13,143 nt of DNA. Origin: BS750m-G62 sp964577175. GTDB lineage: Bacteria > Planctomycetota > Phycisphaerae > FEN-1346. This document shows, in pieces, positions 1-6,959 of the stretch. The stretch lies in NCBI GenBank assembly GCA_964577175.1, contig CAZNYC010000114.1, forward strand, positions 1-13,143, in the 5' to 3' direction. The notes under the pieces were generated by a model. That model made no database searches. It was not told where the DNA came from and saw nothing but the letters and a program-made list of their open reading frames with translations. A program made the translations under genes and the position numbers. Position 1 is the stretch's first letter, and the number at the start of each line of letters is the position of its first letter.

Positions 1-61
1 TCAGCATGACAGCGCGCGGTTCGTAGCGCCCGGCCGGGCAAGCCGGCCGGGGCACCTGGCG
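1..61 (+). repeat. Edge copy of a hairpin repeat (GCAAG loop, GGCAC tail)
   Basis: A perfect 9-bp hairpin has its left arm cccggccgg at 29-37, loop gcaag at 38-42 and right arm at 43-51, followed by the tail GGCACCTGGCG (51-61). The whole 61 bases align with 1709-1770 with a handful of differences, starting from the same tcagcatgac. The tail occurs again, identical over 11 nt but on the opposite strand, at 12846-12856. It is therefore one member of a dispersed intergenic repeat family. The hairpin lies beyond the transporter's stop codon, but no T-run follows it on the minus strand, so I do not call it a terminator. Confidence 0.75.
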
Positions 62-96
62 TTTCGTCGCGGGGGCGGCGGACAGGGCAGGGCCGC

Positions 97-1461
97 CTAC
101 CCGACGCCGAGCAGTTCGAAGAGTTCCGGGCGGATCTTCACGTACATCAGGACGGCGATGGCGAGGAGGACGGCCGCCCCGGCCAGGACGATGCCCTTGG
201 CCCACAGGGGCAGGTCGCGTCCTTTCGTGGCGCGTTTGTCGAACAGGACCACCACCATGGCGATGGCGCCGAGGGGGACGGCGAGCATCGTGGCGGCCTG
301 GCCGACGCGGATGGCCTTCACCTTGAGGTCCTCGGCCTCGGCGGGGGCCTTCTCGGGCTCGCCGGCGGGCGTTTCCTGTCCGGCGGCCGGCATCGCCGGC
401 GCCTGGACCACCGCCTCCGGCCCCGGCGGGTCGGCGGCCGTCTGCTCGTTGTGGATGATCACCAGGCCCGTCACCATGCCCACGAGGAGCACCAGGCTTG
501 CGAAGACGCGTGTGGCGGTCGATTCGATCCGTCCGCCCAGGCCCAGGCCGTCGTTCAGCAGGACGCCGCCGATGAGCGAGTTGGTCACGAAACTCGAGAA
601 CGCGGCCGACCAGAACCCGATGCAGAAGATGAAGCGGGCCCACCCGCCGAACACGCTCTCGAGTTGGGCGATCATGATCTCGAAGGTCACCTGTCCCTTC
701 TCCGGGGGGTGCGGGTACAGGACCGCCGCCGCCGTCATCATGATGACGCACCCGATGAGGGTGAAGATGACCGAGGCCATCAGGGTGTCGGTGGCGCCGC
801 TGCGGAGGTCGTCCTCGGTCCACCCCTTCGCCTTCACGAGGTACGACTGGAAGAAGGCGGCCACGATGACGAAGGTGGTGCCGATGAGGCCGCCCAGGGT
901 CACCCAGTTCACGCCTTCCGGCAGGGAGGGGATGAAGGCGCCCTTCGCCGCGGCGCCCAGGTCCGGCCGGGCCCAGATCAGGTTCGCGAGGAACGCCAGG
1001 AACATCAGGACCAGGAAAAACCGCATGACGTGCTCGACGTACCGGTACAGATGCTTAAAGACAAACATAAAGGCGACGGCCGCCGAGGTGAAGACGACCG
1101 GCCAGACGTAGGGGCTCACGCCGCCCCACAGCGCCTGCATGCCGGCCGTCACACCGATGGCGTTGCCGAACTGGAACGCCGCGTTCGTCGAGGCGAGCGA
1201 GATGCCGCACAGCACCGCGAACCATCGGCCGAACTTCTTGGCCGCCAGGCCCAGGAACGTCTCGTCGGCGTAGATGCCGAACCGCATGAAGAGGGCGAGG
1301 AAGGCGGCCATGAGGCCGCCCGCGACGAGGGCGACCCAGATCAACTGGTACCCGTAGTTCGCCCCGGTCGTGGACATGAGCGTGACGCTGCCGGGACCGA
1401 TGATGCACGCCCCCACGATGAAGGCGGGTCCCAGTCGGCGAAGGAAGGTGCGGACGGTCAT
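97..1461 (-). CDS. Nramp (SLC11)-related membrane transporter with divergent metal-site motifs
   Basis: 454 residues. The start is the ATG at 1461, preceded on the minus strand by GGAGG with 6-nt spacing; the frame stays open to 1773, but that extension is Arg/Pro-rich, runs through repeat DNA and does not look like protein. About 11 hydrophobic segments are visible, near residues 10-30, 40-60, 80-105, 115-135, 145-163, 190-210, 228-248, 270-300, 318-336, 383-407 and 419-441. The opening RRLGPAFIVGACIIGPGSVT and the overall plan match the Nramp/SLC11 proton-coupled divalent-metal transporter fold. The canonical DPGN motif of helix 1 reads G22-P-G-S25, and helix 6 has A201-A-F where MPH is expected. 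Ordinary Mn/Fe transport is therefore doubtful; a distinct Nramp-related subgroup is more likely. A Pro/Ala/Glu-rich loop (about 338-381) precedes helix 10. It is divergent from the hydrolase genes. The family call is firm; the substrate is unknown. Confidence 0.85.
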   Translation of the reverse strand: MTVRTFLRRLGPAFIVGACIIGPGSVTLMSTTGANYGYQLIWVALVAGGLMAAFLALFMRFGIYADETFLGLAAKKFGRWFAVLCGISLASTNAAFQFGNAIGVTAGMQALWGGVSPYVWPVVFTSAAVAFMFVFKHLYRYVEHVMRFFLVLMFLAFLANLIWARPDLGAAAKGAFIPSLPEGVNWVTLGGLIGTTFVIVAAFFQSYLVKAKGWTEDDLRSGATDTLMASVIFTLIGCVIMMTAAAVLYPHPPEKGQVTFEIMIAQLESVFGGWARFIFCIGFWSAAFSSFVTNSLIGGVLLNDGLGLGGRIESTATRVFASLVLLVGMVTGLVIIHNEQTAADPPGPEAVVQAPAMPAAGQETPAGEPEKAPAEAEDLKVKAIRVGQAATMLAVPLGAIAMVVVLFDKRATKGRDLPLWAKGIVLAGAAVLLAIAVLMYVKIRPELFELLGVG

Positions 1462-1552
1462 GGGTTGCCTCCGGCTTGAGGTCGCGAGGTCCCGGCGCTG
1501 CGGGGCGATTCTACCCGCTCGTGCGGCGGGGGCGAAGCGGATTCCGGGGCGG

Positions 1553-1580
1553 TTCAAGGTTCGAAGTTCAAAGTTCAAGG
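1553..1580 (+). repeat. Four tandem heptamers, consensus TTCAAAG
   Basis: Four consecutive 7-nt units read TTCAAGG, TTCGAAG, TTCAAAG and TTCAAGG, with no gap. They lie upstream of the minus-strand transporter start and resemble the short tandem heptamer repeats scattered through non-coding DNA of many environmental bacteria. Function is unknown. Confidence 0.8.
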
Positions 1581-1601
1581 CAACGACAACGGCGTGCCTC
1601 A

Positions 1602-1625
1602 CGCAAAGGCGCAAAGCCGCAAAGA
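1602..1625 (+). repeat. Three tandem octamers, consensus CGCAAAGN
   Basis: Three consecutive 8-nt units read CGCAAAGG, CGCAAAGC and CGCAAAGA, followed to about 1680 by looser CGGCAA and GGCAAA variations. They come 21 bases after the heptamer array, so the two arrays form one composite low-complexity block. Confidence 0.75.
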
Positions 1626-1708
1626 CGGCAACGGCGGCAAAGGCAGGGAAACAACAACGGCAAACGACAACGGCCACGGCGAGATGCTTCGTCGGCCTGG
1701 CGGCCTCC

Positions 1709-1770
1709 TCAGCATGACAGCGCGCGGCTCGCGGCGCACGGCCGGGCAAGACCGGGCGTGGCACATGGCG
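1709..1770 (+). repeat. Second copy of the edge hairpin repeat
   Basis: Aligns with 1-61 almost throughout, sharing tcagcatgacagcgcgcgg at the start and a tail of the same type, here GGCACATGGCG (1760-1770). The hairpin is weaker: arms 1738-1745 and 1752-1759 pair at 7 of 8 positions (one G-G mismatch) around the loop gcaaga. With the copy at 1-61, the transporter gene and its upstream region are bracketed by direct repeats. The tail is repeated exactly at 12952-12962. Confidence 0.75.
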
Positions 1771-1818
1771 CACCCGGCGCGGTCGGAATGACTATCGGAA
1801 GGGGTGTGGGCAATCCGG

Positions 1819-1846
1819 TTGCAATGCCTGCCGCCGGCGATACCAT
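1819..1846 (+). promoter_or_regulatory. Possible sigma-70-like promoter for the GH2 gene
   Basis: TTGCAA (1819-1824) and TACCAT (1841-1846) are separated by 16 bases and each match the -35/-10 consensus at 4 of 6 positions. The pair sits about 36 bases before the start codon, which would give a short leader containing the adjacent inverted repeat. In G+C-rich DNA such matches arise by chance, so this is only a candidate. Confidence 0.3.
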
Positions 1847-1881
1847 AAGGCTCCGCACCCGATCCGAGGAAGGAGCCTTAT
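1845..1881 (+). promoter_or_regulatory. Inverted repeat overlapping the GH2 ribosome binding site
   Basis: The left arm ATAAGGCTCC (1845-1854) and right arm GGAGCCTTAT (1872-1881) are perfect 10-bp complements around a 17-nt loop. The right arm ends one base before the ATG at 1883. It contains GGAG, the core of the AGGAAGGAG ribosome binding site (1867-1875). In mRNA the hairpin would hide that site; as DNA, the same symmetry could be an operator just downstream of a promoter. The symmetry is seen directly; either regulatory role is inference. Confidence 0.5.
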
Positions 1882-1882
1882 C

Positions 1883-4147
1883 ATGACCGGACGCCACCCG
1901 CTTGCCCTCGCGTTTGTCCTGACGATCGTCCTGACGGTCGGCTGTTCGCGCGCCGCCTGGAAACCCGCCGACGGCCCGCTCATGACGCCGTTCGCCAAGG
2001 ACGTGTCGCCCGAGAACGCCCTGCCGGAACACCCCCGGCCGCAGATGGTCCGCGAGGACTGGCAGAACCTGAACGGCCTGTGGCAGTACGCCATCACCGG
2101 CAAGGATGCCGGCGCGCCCGAGCCGGATCAGTACGACGGCCGCATCCTCGTGCCGTACCCCGTCGAGTCGGCCCTCTCGGGCGTGATGAAGCGGGTCGGC
2201 CCCGAGAAGATCCTCTGGTACCATCGCACGTTCGAGACGCCCGACCTGGGCGGCGGCAAGCGCCTGCTCCTGCACTTCGAGGGCGTCGACTGGGACGCCA
2301 CCGTGTACCTGAACGGCGAGGAGGTGGGTCGGCACCGCGGCGGGTACGACCCGTTCACGCTGGACGTCACCGGCGCCCTGCGCAAGGACACGAACGACCT
2401 GGTCGTCCGCGTGTTCGACCCGACGGACGCGGGCCAGCAGCCGCGCGGCAAGCAGGTCCGGAAGCCGCACGGCATCTGGTACACGCCCGTGACGGGCATC
2501 TGGCGGACCGTGTGGATGGAGCCGGTGGCCGAGCGGCACATCGACCGGATCGTCCTCACGCCGGACGTCGATGAGCAGGAGATCCAGTGCGAGGTATTCG
2601 CGGCCGGCGAGGCCGACGGTCTGCGGGCCCGCGCCACGGTGACGGCGGCCGGCAAGCCGGTGGGCGGCTGCACCGCCAAGCCGGCGGGGCCGGAGCCCCG
2701 GATCGGCCTGGTCGTCCCGATCGACGAGCCGCGCCTCTGGTCGCCCGACGATCCGTTCCTGTACGACCTGAAGGTGGAACTGCTCGACGGCGACCGCGTG
2801 GTCGACACCGTCGAGAGTTACTTCGGCATGCGGAAGATCGAGATCGGCAAAGGGCCGGACGGCAAGACGCGCATGCTGCTGAACGGCGAGGCCGTCTTCC
2901 AGGTGGGGTTCCTGGACCAGGGCTGGTGGCCGGACGGCCTCTACACCGCCGCCACCGACGAGGCGCTGAAGTACGACGTGGAGGTGACGAAGCGCCTGGG
3001 CTTCAACTTCGCCCGCAAGCACGTCAAGATCGAGCCGCACCGGTGGTACACCTGGTGCGACCGGCTCGGCCTGCTCGTGTGGCAGGACATGCCGAACGGC
3101 AACAACGGCACGCCCGAGGGCAAGGAGCAGTTCCAGAAGGAACTGCGCGCCATGGTCGTCGGCTACCGCAATCATCCGTCCATCATCATGTGGGTCGTGT
3201 TCAACGAGGGCTGGGGGCAGCACGACGCCGAACGCTATACGAAACTCGTCAAGGAGTGGGACCCCGCGCGGCTGGTCTCGAACGCCTCCGGGTGGACCGA
3301 CAAGAAGTGCGGCGACATCCTCGACGTCCACAGTTACCCGAAGCCGAAGGGGGCGGCGCCGGAGCCCGACCGCGCCGCCGTGCAGGGCGAGTTCGGCGGC
3401 CTGGGCCTCGGCCTGCCCGGTCACACCTGGAAAGCGCAGCACTGGGGCTACCGCGGCACCGCCGACCGCGAGGAACTGACCGCCGGGTACGAAGAACTCA
3501 TGCGCATGATTTACGACCTGAAGGACGATCCCGGCATCTCCGGGGCCGTCTACACCCAGACCAGCGATGTGGAGGTCGAGTGCAACGGCCTTATGACCTA
3601 CGACCGGGCCGTCATCAAGCCGATCGTGGAGCGCGTGGCGGCCGTGAACCGGGGCGATTTCTCGAAGGTCCCGCCCCCGCCCGTCGTCAAGGCCGTCGTG
3701 CCGACCTCCGAGAAGCAGAAGCAGACGTGGCGGTACACGACCGAGCAGCCGCCCGCCGGCTGGATGAAGCCGGGCTTCGACGATAGCGGCTGGAAAGAGG
3801 GGCCCGGCGGCTTCGGGCGGAAGGACACGCCCGGCGCCGTCGTCGGCACCGAGTGGACGGGCAGCGACATCTGGCTCCGCCGCGAGGTCACCGTGCCGAA
3901 GGGCGAGTACCACACTCTGCAACTCCGCATTCATCACGATGAAGACGCCCAGGTGTTCGTGAACGGCGCGAAGGTGGCGGACTACAAAGGGTACCTCACG
4001 GCGTACGAAATCCGGCCGATGAACGAGAAGGCCCGCTCGGCCGTCAAGCCGGGGGCGAAGAACGTGATCGCGGTCCACTGCCGGCAGACTCGCGGCGGTC
4101 AGTTCATCGACGTGGGCCTCGTGGACGTGGTGCCGGGGGAGAAGTAG
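1883..4147 (+). CDS. Secreted lipoprotein glycoside hydrolase, family 2 (beta-galactosidase/beta-glucuronidase type)
   Basis: 754 residues. The ATG at 1883 follows AGGAAGGAG with 7-nt spacing. A hydrophobic N-terminus ends in the lipobox LTVGC, so Cys21 is the likely lipidated residue and the enzyme should be membrane-anchored outside the cytoplasm. The N-terminal sugar-binding domain shows PRPQMVREDWQNLNGLW and VPYPVESALSG (about residues 45-105); an Ig-like domain follows, then the TIM barrel. The acid/base is Glu442 in FNEGW and the nucleophile is Glu503 in QGEFGG, both canonical for GH2. The barrel closes with the GH2-typical QTSDVEVECNGLMTYDR (about 558-575). A C-terminal beta-sandwich module (about 614-750), with WMKPGFDDSGW and DAQVFVNG, is probably carbohydrate-binding. 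GH2 enzymes hydrolyse beta-linked galactose, glucuronate or mannose by a retaining mechanism. Galactose is my guess from the arabinosidase neighbours; the sequence does not settle it. Confidence 0.92.
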   Translation: MTGRHPLALAFVLTIVLTVGCSRAAWKPADGPLMTPFAKDVSPENALPEHPRPQMVREDWQNLNGLWQYAITGKDAGAPEPDQYDGRILVPYPVESALSGVMKRVGPEKILWYHRTFETPDLGGGKRLLLHFEGVDWDATVYLNGEEVGRHRGGYDPFTLDVTGALRKDTNDLVVRVFDPTDAGQQPRGKQVRKPHGIWYTPVTGIWRTVWMEPVAERHIDRIVLTPDVDEQEIQCEVFAAGEADGLRARATVTAAGKPVGGCTAKPAGPEPRIGLVVPIDEPRLWSPDDPFLYDLKVELLDGDRVVDTVESYFGMRKIEIGKGPDGKTRMLLNGEAVFQVGFLDQGWWPDGLYTAATDEALKYDVEVTKRLGFNFARKHVKIEPHRWYTWCDRLGLLVWQDMPNGNNGTPEGKEQFQKELRAMVVGYRNHPSIIMWVVFNEGWGQHDAERYTKLVKEWDPARLVSNASGWTDKKCGDILDVHSYPKPKGAAPEPDRAAVQGEFGGLGLGLPGHTWKAQHWGYRGTADREELTAGYEELMRMIYDLKDDPGISGAVYTQTSDVEVECNGLMTYDRAVIKPIVERVAAVNRGDFSKVPPPPVVKAVVPTSEKQKQTWRYTTEQPPAGWMKPGFDDSGWKEGPGGFGRKDTPGAVVGTEWTGSDIWLRREVTVPKGEYHTLQLRIHHDEDAQVFVNGAKVADYKGYLTAYEIRPMNEKARSAVKPGAKNVIAVHCRQTRGGQFIDVGLVDVVPGEK

Positions 4148-4155
4148 GACGCGCC

Positions 4156-4187
4156 CCGCCGTTCGAGCCGGCCGCCGTTCGAACCGG
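4156..4187 (+). repeat. Tandem 16-nt duplication after the GH2 stop
   Basis: Two adjacent units, ccgccgttcgagccgg (4156-4171) and ccgccgttcgaaccgg (4172-4187), differ at one base. They start 8 bases after the stop codon. No function is evident. Confidence 0.75.
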
Positions 4188-4249
4188 CCGCGGGAGCAGC
4201 CGGACAGCCCCGTCCGCCGTGGCCGTCGGCCATGCCGGATGTCGATAAC

Positions 4250-4267
4250 CCGCCGCTTCCGCGGCGG
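4250..4267 (+). repeat. Short GC hairpin
   Basis: A perfect 7-bp stem, ccgccgc against gcggcgg, closes a ttcc tetraloop. No T-run follows, so a terminator role is weak. Confidence 0.45.
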
Positions 4268-4313
4268 TCTCGAACGAAAGGCTCGATGGGCCGCGGCACA
4301 CGCCCGTTGCGAT

Positions 4314-4479
4314 GTCATCCCGGGCGAGCGCGGCGAGCCGAGAGCCTGCCCTGAGCGAGGCGAAACCGAGTGGAACGGGGATCTCGCCGTGGCCGCGATG
4401 CGGTTCGCACGGCGTCACGGCGAGGTTCCTCTGCTCGGCCTCGCGGCGCGAGCCCTCGGTCGAAATGAGAGGGTATGAC
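4314..4479. repeat. Fold-back repeat with GTCAT...ATGAC ends (MITE- or REP-like)
   Basis: The 166-nt element begins gtcatcccgg and ends gggtatgac, an imperfect terminal inverted repeat. An internal perfect 9-bp inverted repeat, ctcgccgtg with cacggcgag, makes it fold back. The left end matches the palindrome at 12898-12943 (shared pattern GTCATYCCGRGCGAG), so the two belong to one family. No transposase is encoded. It ends only 30 bases before the GH127 start, and its right-end TATGAC could serve as a poor -10 box; that is speculation. Confidence 0.55.
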
Positions 4480-4509
4480 ACACCCTCATCCGCACGCATG
4501 GAGGTCATG

Positions 4510-6882
4510 ATGAAACGTTTCATGCTCGTCGGATTGGTCTTTTTTCTCTCCGCCGCCGCGGTCCTCGCCGCCGAGCGGCCCGAGCGCCGCCTGGAGCCCG
4601 TCCGGTTTACCAGCGTGAAACTGACGGACGGTTTCTGGGCGCCGCGGATCGAGACGAACCGCACGGTCACCGTGCCGCACGACTTCGCGAAGTGCGAGCA
4701 GACGGGTCGCCTCTCCAACTTCGCCAAGGCCGCCGGGAAGATGGAGGGCGGGTTCGAGGGCATCTACTTCAATGATTCCGACGTGTACAAGGTGGTCGAG
4801 GGGGCGTCGTACTCGCTGGCGGCCCATCCGGACCCGAAACTCCGGAAGTACCTCGATGACCTCATTGCCACCTTCGCCGCCGCCCAGCAGGAAAACGGGT
4901 ATCTCAATACGTATTACATTTTGAAGGAGCCGGACAAGAAGTGGTCGAACCTCGCGAAGATGCACGAACTCTACTGCGCGGGGCACATGTTCGAGGCGGC
5001 CGTCGCCCACCACCGGGCCACCGGCAAGCGGACGTTCCTGGACGTCGCCACCCGCTTCGCGGACCGTATCGGCGAACTGTTCGGCCCCGACGGCAAGCAC
5101 GGCGTGCCGGGGCACGAGGAGATCGAACTCGCCCTCGTCCGCCTCTACGAGGCCACCGGCGAGCGCCGGTACCTGGACCTGGCCGCGTTCTTCCTGGACA
5201 TGCGCGGCAACGAGGCGGCGCGGGAGCGCCTGTACGGCCCGTACTCGCAGGACCACCAGCCCGTGCGGGAGCAGGCCACCCCCGTCGGCCACGCCGTCCG
5301 GGCGATGTATCTGTATTGCGGCATGACCGACGTCGCCGCCTACACGCGCGACCGGGCCATGATTCGGGCCCTCGACCGCCTCTGGACCTCCACCGTCACC
5401 CGCAAGATGCACGTGACCGGCGGCGTGGGCGCCCGCCACGGCGGCGAGGCCTTCGGGGACGATTACGAGTTGCCCAACGCCTCCGCCTACTGCGAGACGT
5501 GCGCGGCCTGCGGCCTGATCTTCTGGAACCACCGCATGAACCTCCTGCACGGGCACGCCAGGTATGCCGATGTCCTGGAGCGGGCGCTCTACAACGGGTT
5601 TCTCTCCGGCGTGTCGCTCGACGGCCGGAAGTTCTTCTACGTGAACCCGCTGGCCTCGAGCGGCCACCACCATCGCAGCGCGTGGTTCGGCTGCTCGTGC
5701 TGCCCGACGAACGTGGTGCGCGTCATCCCGTCCGTGCCGGGATACGTGTACGCGACCGATGCGGACGCGATCTATGTGAATGTGTATGCCGCCGGGACGG
5801 CCGAGATCGACCACCCCAAGGGCACGGTCACGCTCGCGCAGGAAACGCGGTATCCGTGGGACGGCACGGTCCGGCTTCGTGTCGAGCCCGAGACGCCGAC
5901 CGCCCTCGTGCTGGCGCTCCGCGTGCCCGCGTGGGCGCGCGGCCGGACGCGCACGGAGGGGCTGTACCGCCTTGGACCCACCGCAAGCCCGCCGCCCGTC
6001 GGCATCACCGTGAACGGCGAGGCGGTCGGCACGCGCGAGGTGAAGGACGGCTACCTCCGCCTCGACCGTACCTGGACGAAGGGCGACACGGTCGACCTCC
6101 ATCTGCCGATGCCCGTCTGCCGCGTCCGTGCCCACGAGAAGGTGGAGGCCGACCGCGGCCGCGTGGCCCTTCAGCGCGGGCCCGTCGTCTACTGTTTCGA
6201 GGGCGTCGACAACGCGCACCTGGCCCACGCCTACCTGCCGCCGGACGCCGAGATTGAGGCGGCGCACCGGCCGGACCTCCTCGGCGGCGTCACGGTCCTG
6301 GTGGCGGAGGGCAAGGTCCGCCGCGACGAGGGCGAGGACGCCGCCGTCAGCCTCACGGCCGTCCCGTACTACGCGTGGGACCACCGCGAGCCGGGGCCGA
6401 TGCGGGTCTGGATTCCCGAGCGTCGCGACCTCGCCACGGCCGTGCCGAAGCCGACCGTCGCCTCCGAGAGCAAGGTGTCCGCCTCCCACTGCTGGCACAT
6501 GGACACGGTGCAGGCGTTGAACGACCAGGTCCTGCCGACGTCGTCCGGCGACCACGAGATTCCCCGTTTCACCTGGTGGCCGCGGCAGGGCTCGACCGAG
6601 TGGGTCCGGTACGACTTCGCGACGCCGGCGACGGTGTCGGCCGTCGAGGTCTACTGGTTCGACGACACGGGCCGCGGCTCGTGCCGCGTGCCCAAGGCGT
6701 GGCGCGTCCTTTACCGGGACGGGGGCGCGTGGCAGCCGGTCGCCGGCGCCTCCGCCGCCGGCACGACGAAGGATACGTTTAACCGCGTCACGTTCGACGC
6801 GGTCCGGACCGATGCCCTCCGGCTGGAGGTGGAGTTGCAGGAGAAGATGTCCGGCGGGATTCTGGAGTGGCGGGTGGAGTAG
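4510..6882 (+). CDS. Secreted beta-L-arabinofuranosidase, glycoside hydrolase family 127
   Basis: 790 residues. The ATG at 4510 has GGAGG (4500-4504) at 5-nt spacing; in-frame ATGs at 4498 and 4507 fit worse. A signal peptide (MKRFMLVGLVFF..., cleavage near VLA-A at residue 20) implies export. The (alpha/alpha)6-barrel body (about 30-640) carries the family hallmarks: FTSVKLTDGFWAPR near the N-terminus, the pair Glu329/Cys331 in YCETC, and Cys397-Cys398 in GCSCCP. In the characterised Bifidobacterium HypBA1, the matching Glu, Cys, Cys and Cys hold a zinc ion, and the first Cys of the CC pair is the catalytic nucleophile. All are present here, so activity is expected: release of beta-L-arabinofuranose from hydroxyproline-linked or other plant glycans. 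A C-terminal extension (about 656-790, with EWVRYDF and VEVYWFDDTG) looks like an F5/8-type discoidin sugar-binding module, explaining the length above HypBA1. The last codons match those of the third hydrolase exactly. Confidence 0.92.
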   Translation: MKRFMLVGLVFFLSAAAVLAAERPERRLEPVRFTSVKLTDGFWAPRIETNRTVTVPHDFAKCEQTGRLSNFAKAAGKMEGGFEGIYFNDSDVYKVVEGASYSLAAHPDPKLRKYLDDLIATFAAAQQENGYLNTYYILKEPDKKWSNLAKMHELYCAGHMFEAAVAHHRATGKRTFLDVATRFADRIGELFGPDGKHGVPGHEEIELALVRLYEATGERRYLDLAAFFLDMRGNEAARERLYGPYSQDHQPVREQATPVGHAVRAMYLYCGMTDVAAYTRDRAMIRALDRLWTSTVTRKMHVTGGVGARHGGEAFGDDYELPNASAYCETCAACGLIFWNHRMNLLHGHARYADVLERALYNGFLSGVSLDGRKFFYVNPLASSGHHHRSAWFGCSCCPTNVVRVIPSVPGYVYATDADAIYVNVYAAGTAEIDHPKGTVTLAQETRYPWDGTVRLRVEPETPTALVLALRVPAWARGRTRTEGLYRLGPTASPPPVGITVNGEAVGTREVKDGYLRLDRTWTKGDTVDLHLPMPVCRVRAHEKVEADRGRVALQRGPVVYCFEGVDNAHLAHAYLPPDAEIEAAHRPDLLGGVTVLVAEGKVRRDEGEDAAVSLTAVPYYAWDHREPGPMRVWIPERRDLATAVPKPTVASESKVSASHCWHMDTVQALNDQVLPTSSGDHEIPRFTWWPRQGSTEWVRYDFATPATVSAVEVYWFDDTGRGSCRVPKAWRVLYRDGGAWQPVAGASAAGTTKDTFNRVTFDAVRTDALRLEVELQEKMSGGILEWRVE

Positions 6883-6959
6883 CACGACAACGCGGACCCG
6901 GGCGGCGGCCTCCCGGCCTGCCGCGCCGGAGCCGCAGGCCCGTCATAAGGGGTTGTGTT

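Larger units (their letters stand above)
1462..1882. other. Divergent intergenic region, transporter / GH2
   Basis: This gene-free stretch of 421 bases must hold the start signals of both flanking genes. It contains tandem heptamers (1553-1580), tandem octamers (1602-1625), a repeat copy matching the left edge of the window (1709-1770), a weak promoter-like pair (1819-1846) and an inverted repeat over the GH2 ribosome binding site (1845-1881). Its middle (about 1550-1680) is visibly richer in A than the surrounding DNA. Open frames crossing it are repeat-derived and lack convincing protein character. Confidence 0.7.
4148..4509. other. Intergenic region between the GH2 and GH127 genes
   Basis: This 362-base gap has no gene. 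It holds a tandem 16-nt duplication (4156-4187), a short GC hairpin (4250-4267), a tail motif GGCACACGCC (4295-4304) of the hairpin family seen at both window ends, and a repeat with GTCAT/ATGAC ends (4314-4479). No T-rich terminator and no convincing promoter are visible. The gap argues that GH127 is transcribed at least partly on its own. Confidence 0.65.

Noticed and set aside
1462..1773. N-terminal extension of the transporter
   Set aside because: It crosses tandem repeats and the 1709-1770 repeat and reads as Arg/Pro-rich sequence, while the ATG at 1461 has a good GGAGG and starts where the family normally starts.
1709..4318. Very long minus-strand open frame antisense to the GH2 gene
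   Set aside because: It is rich in Arg, Ala, Gly, Pro and His with no domain, and arises because a G+C-rich gene leaves its antisense frame free of stops. The plus-strand frame has clear GH2 motifs.
4486..6885. Long minus-strand open frame antisense to the GH127 gene
   Set aside because: Same composition artefact, no recognisable motif, and exactly opposite a gene with all GH127 catalytic residues.
6867..6959. GTG start for the restriction enzyme overlapping GH127
   Set aside because: The 31 extra residues are Arg/Gly/Pro-rich and no clear ribosome binding site precedes them; the TTG at 6960 with AAGGGG fits better.
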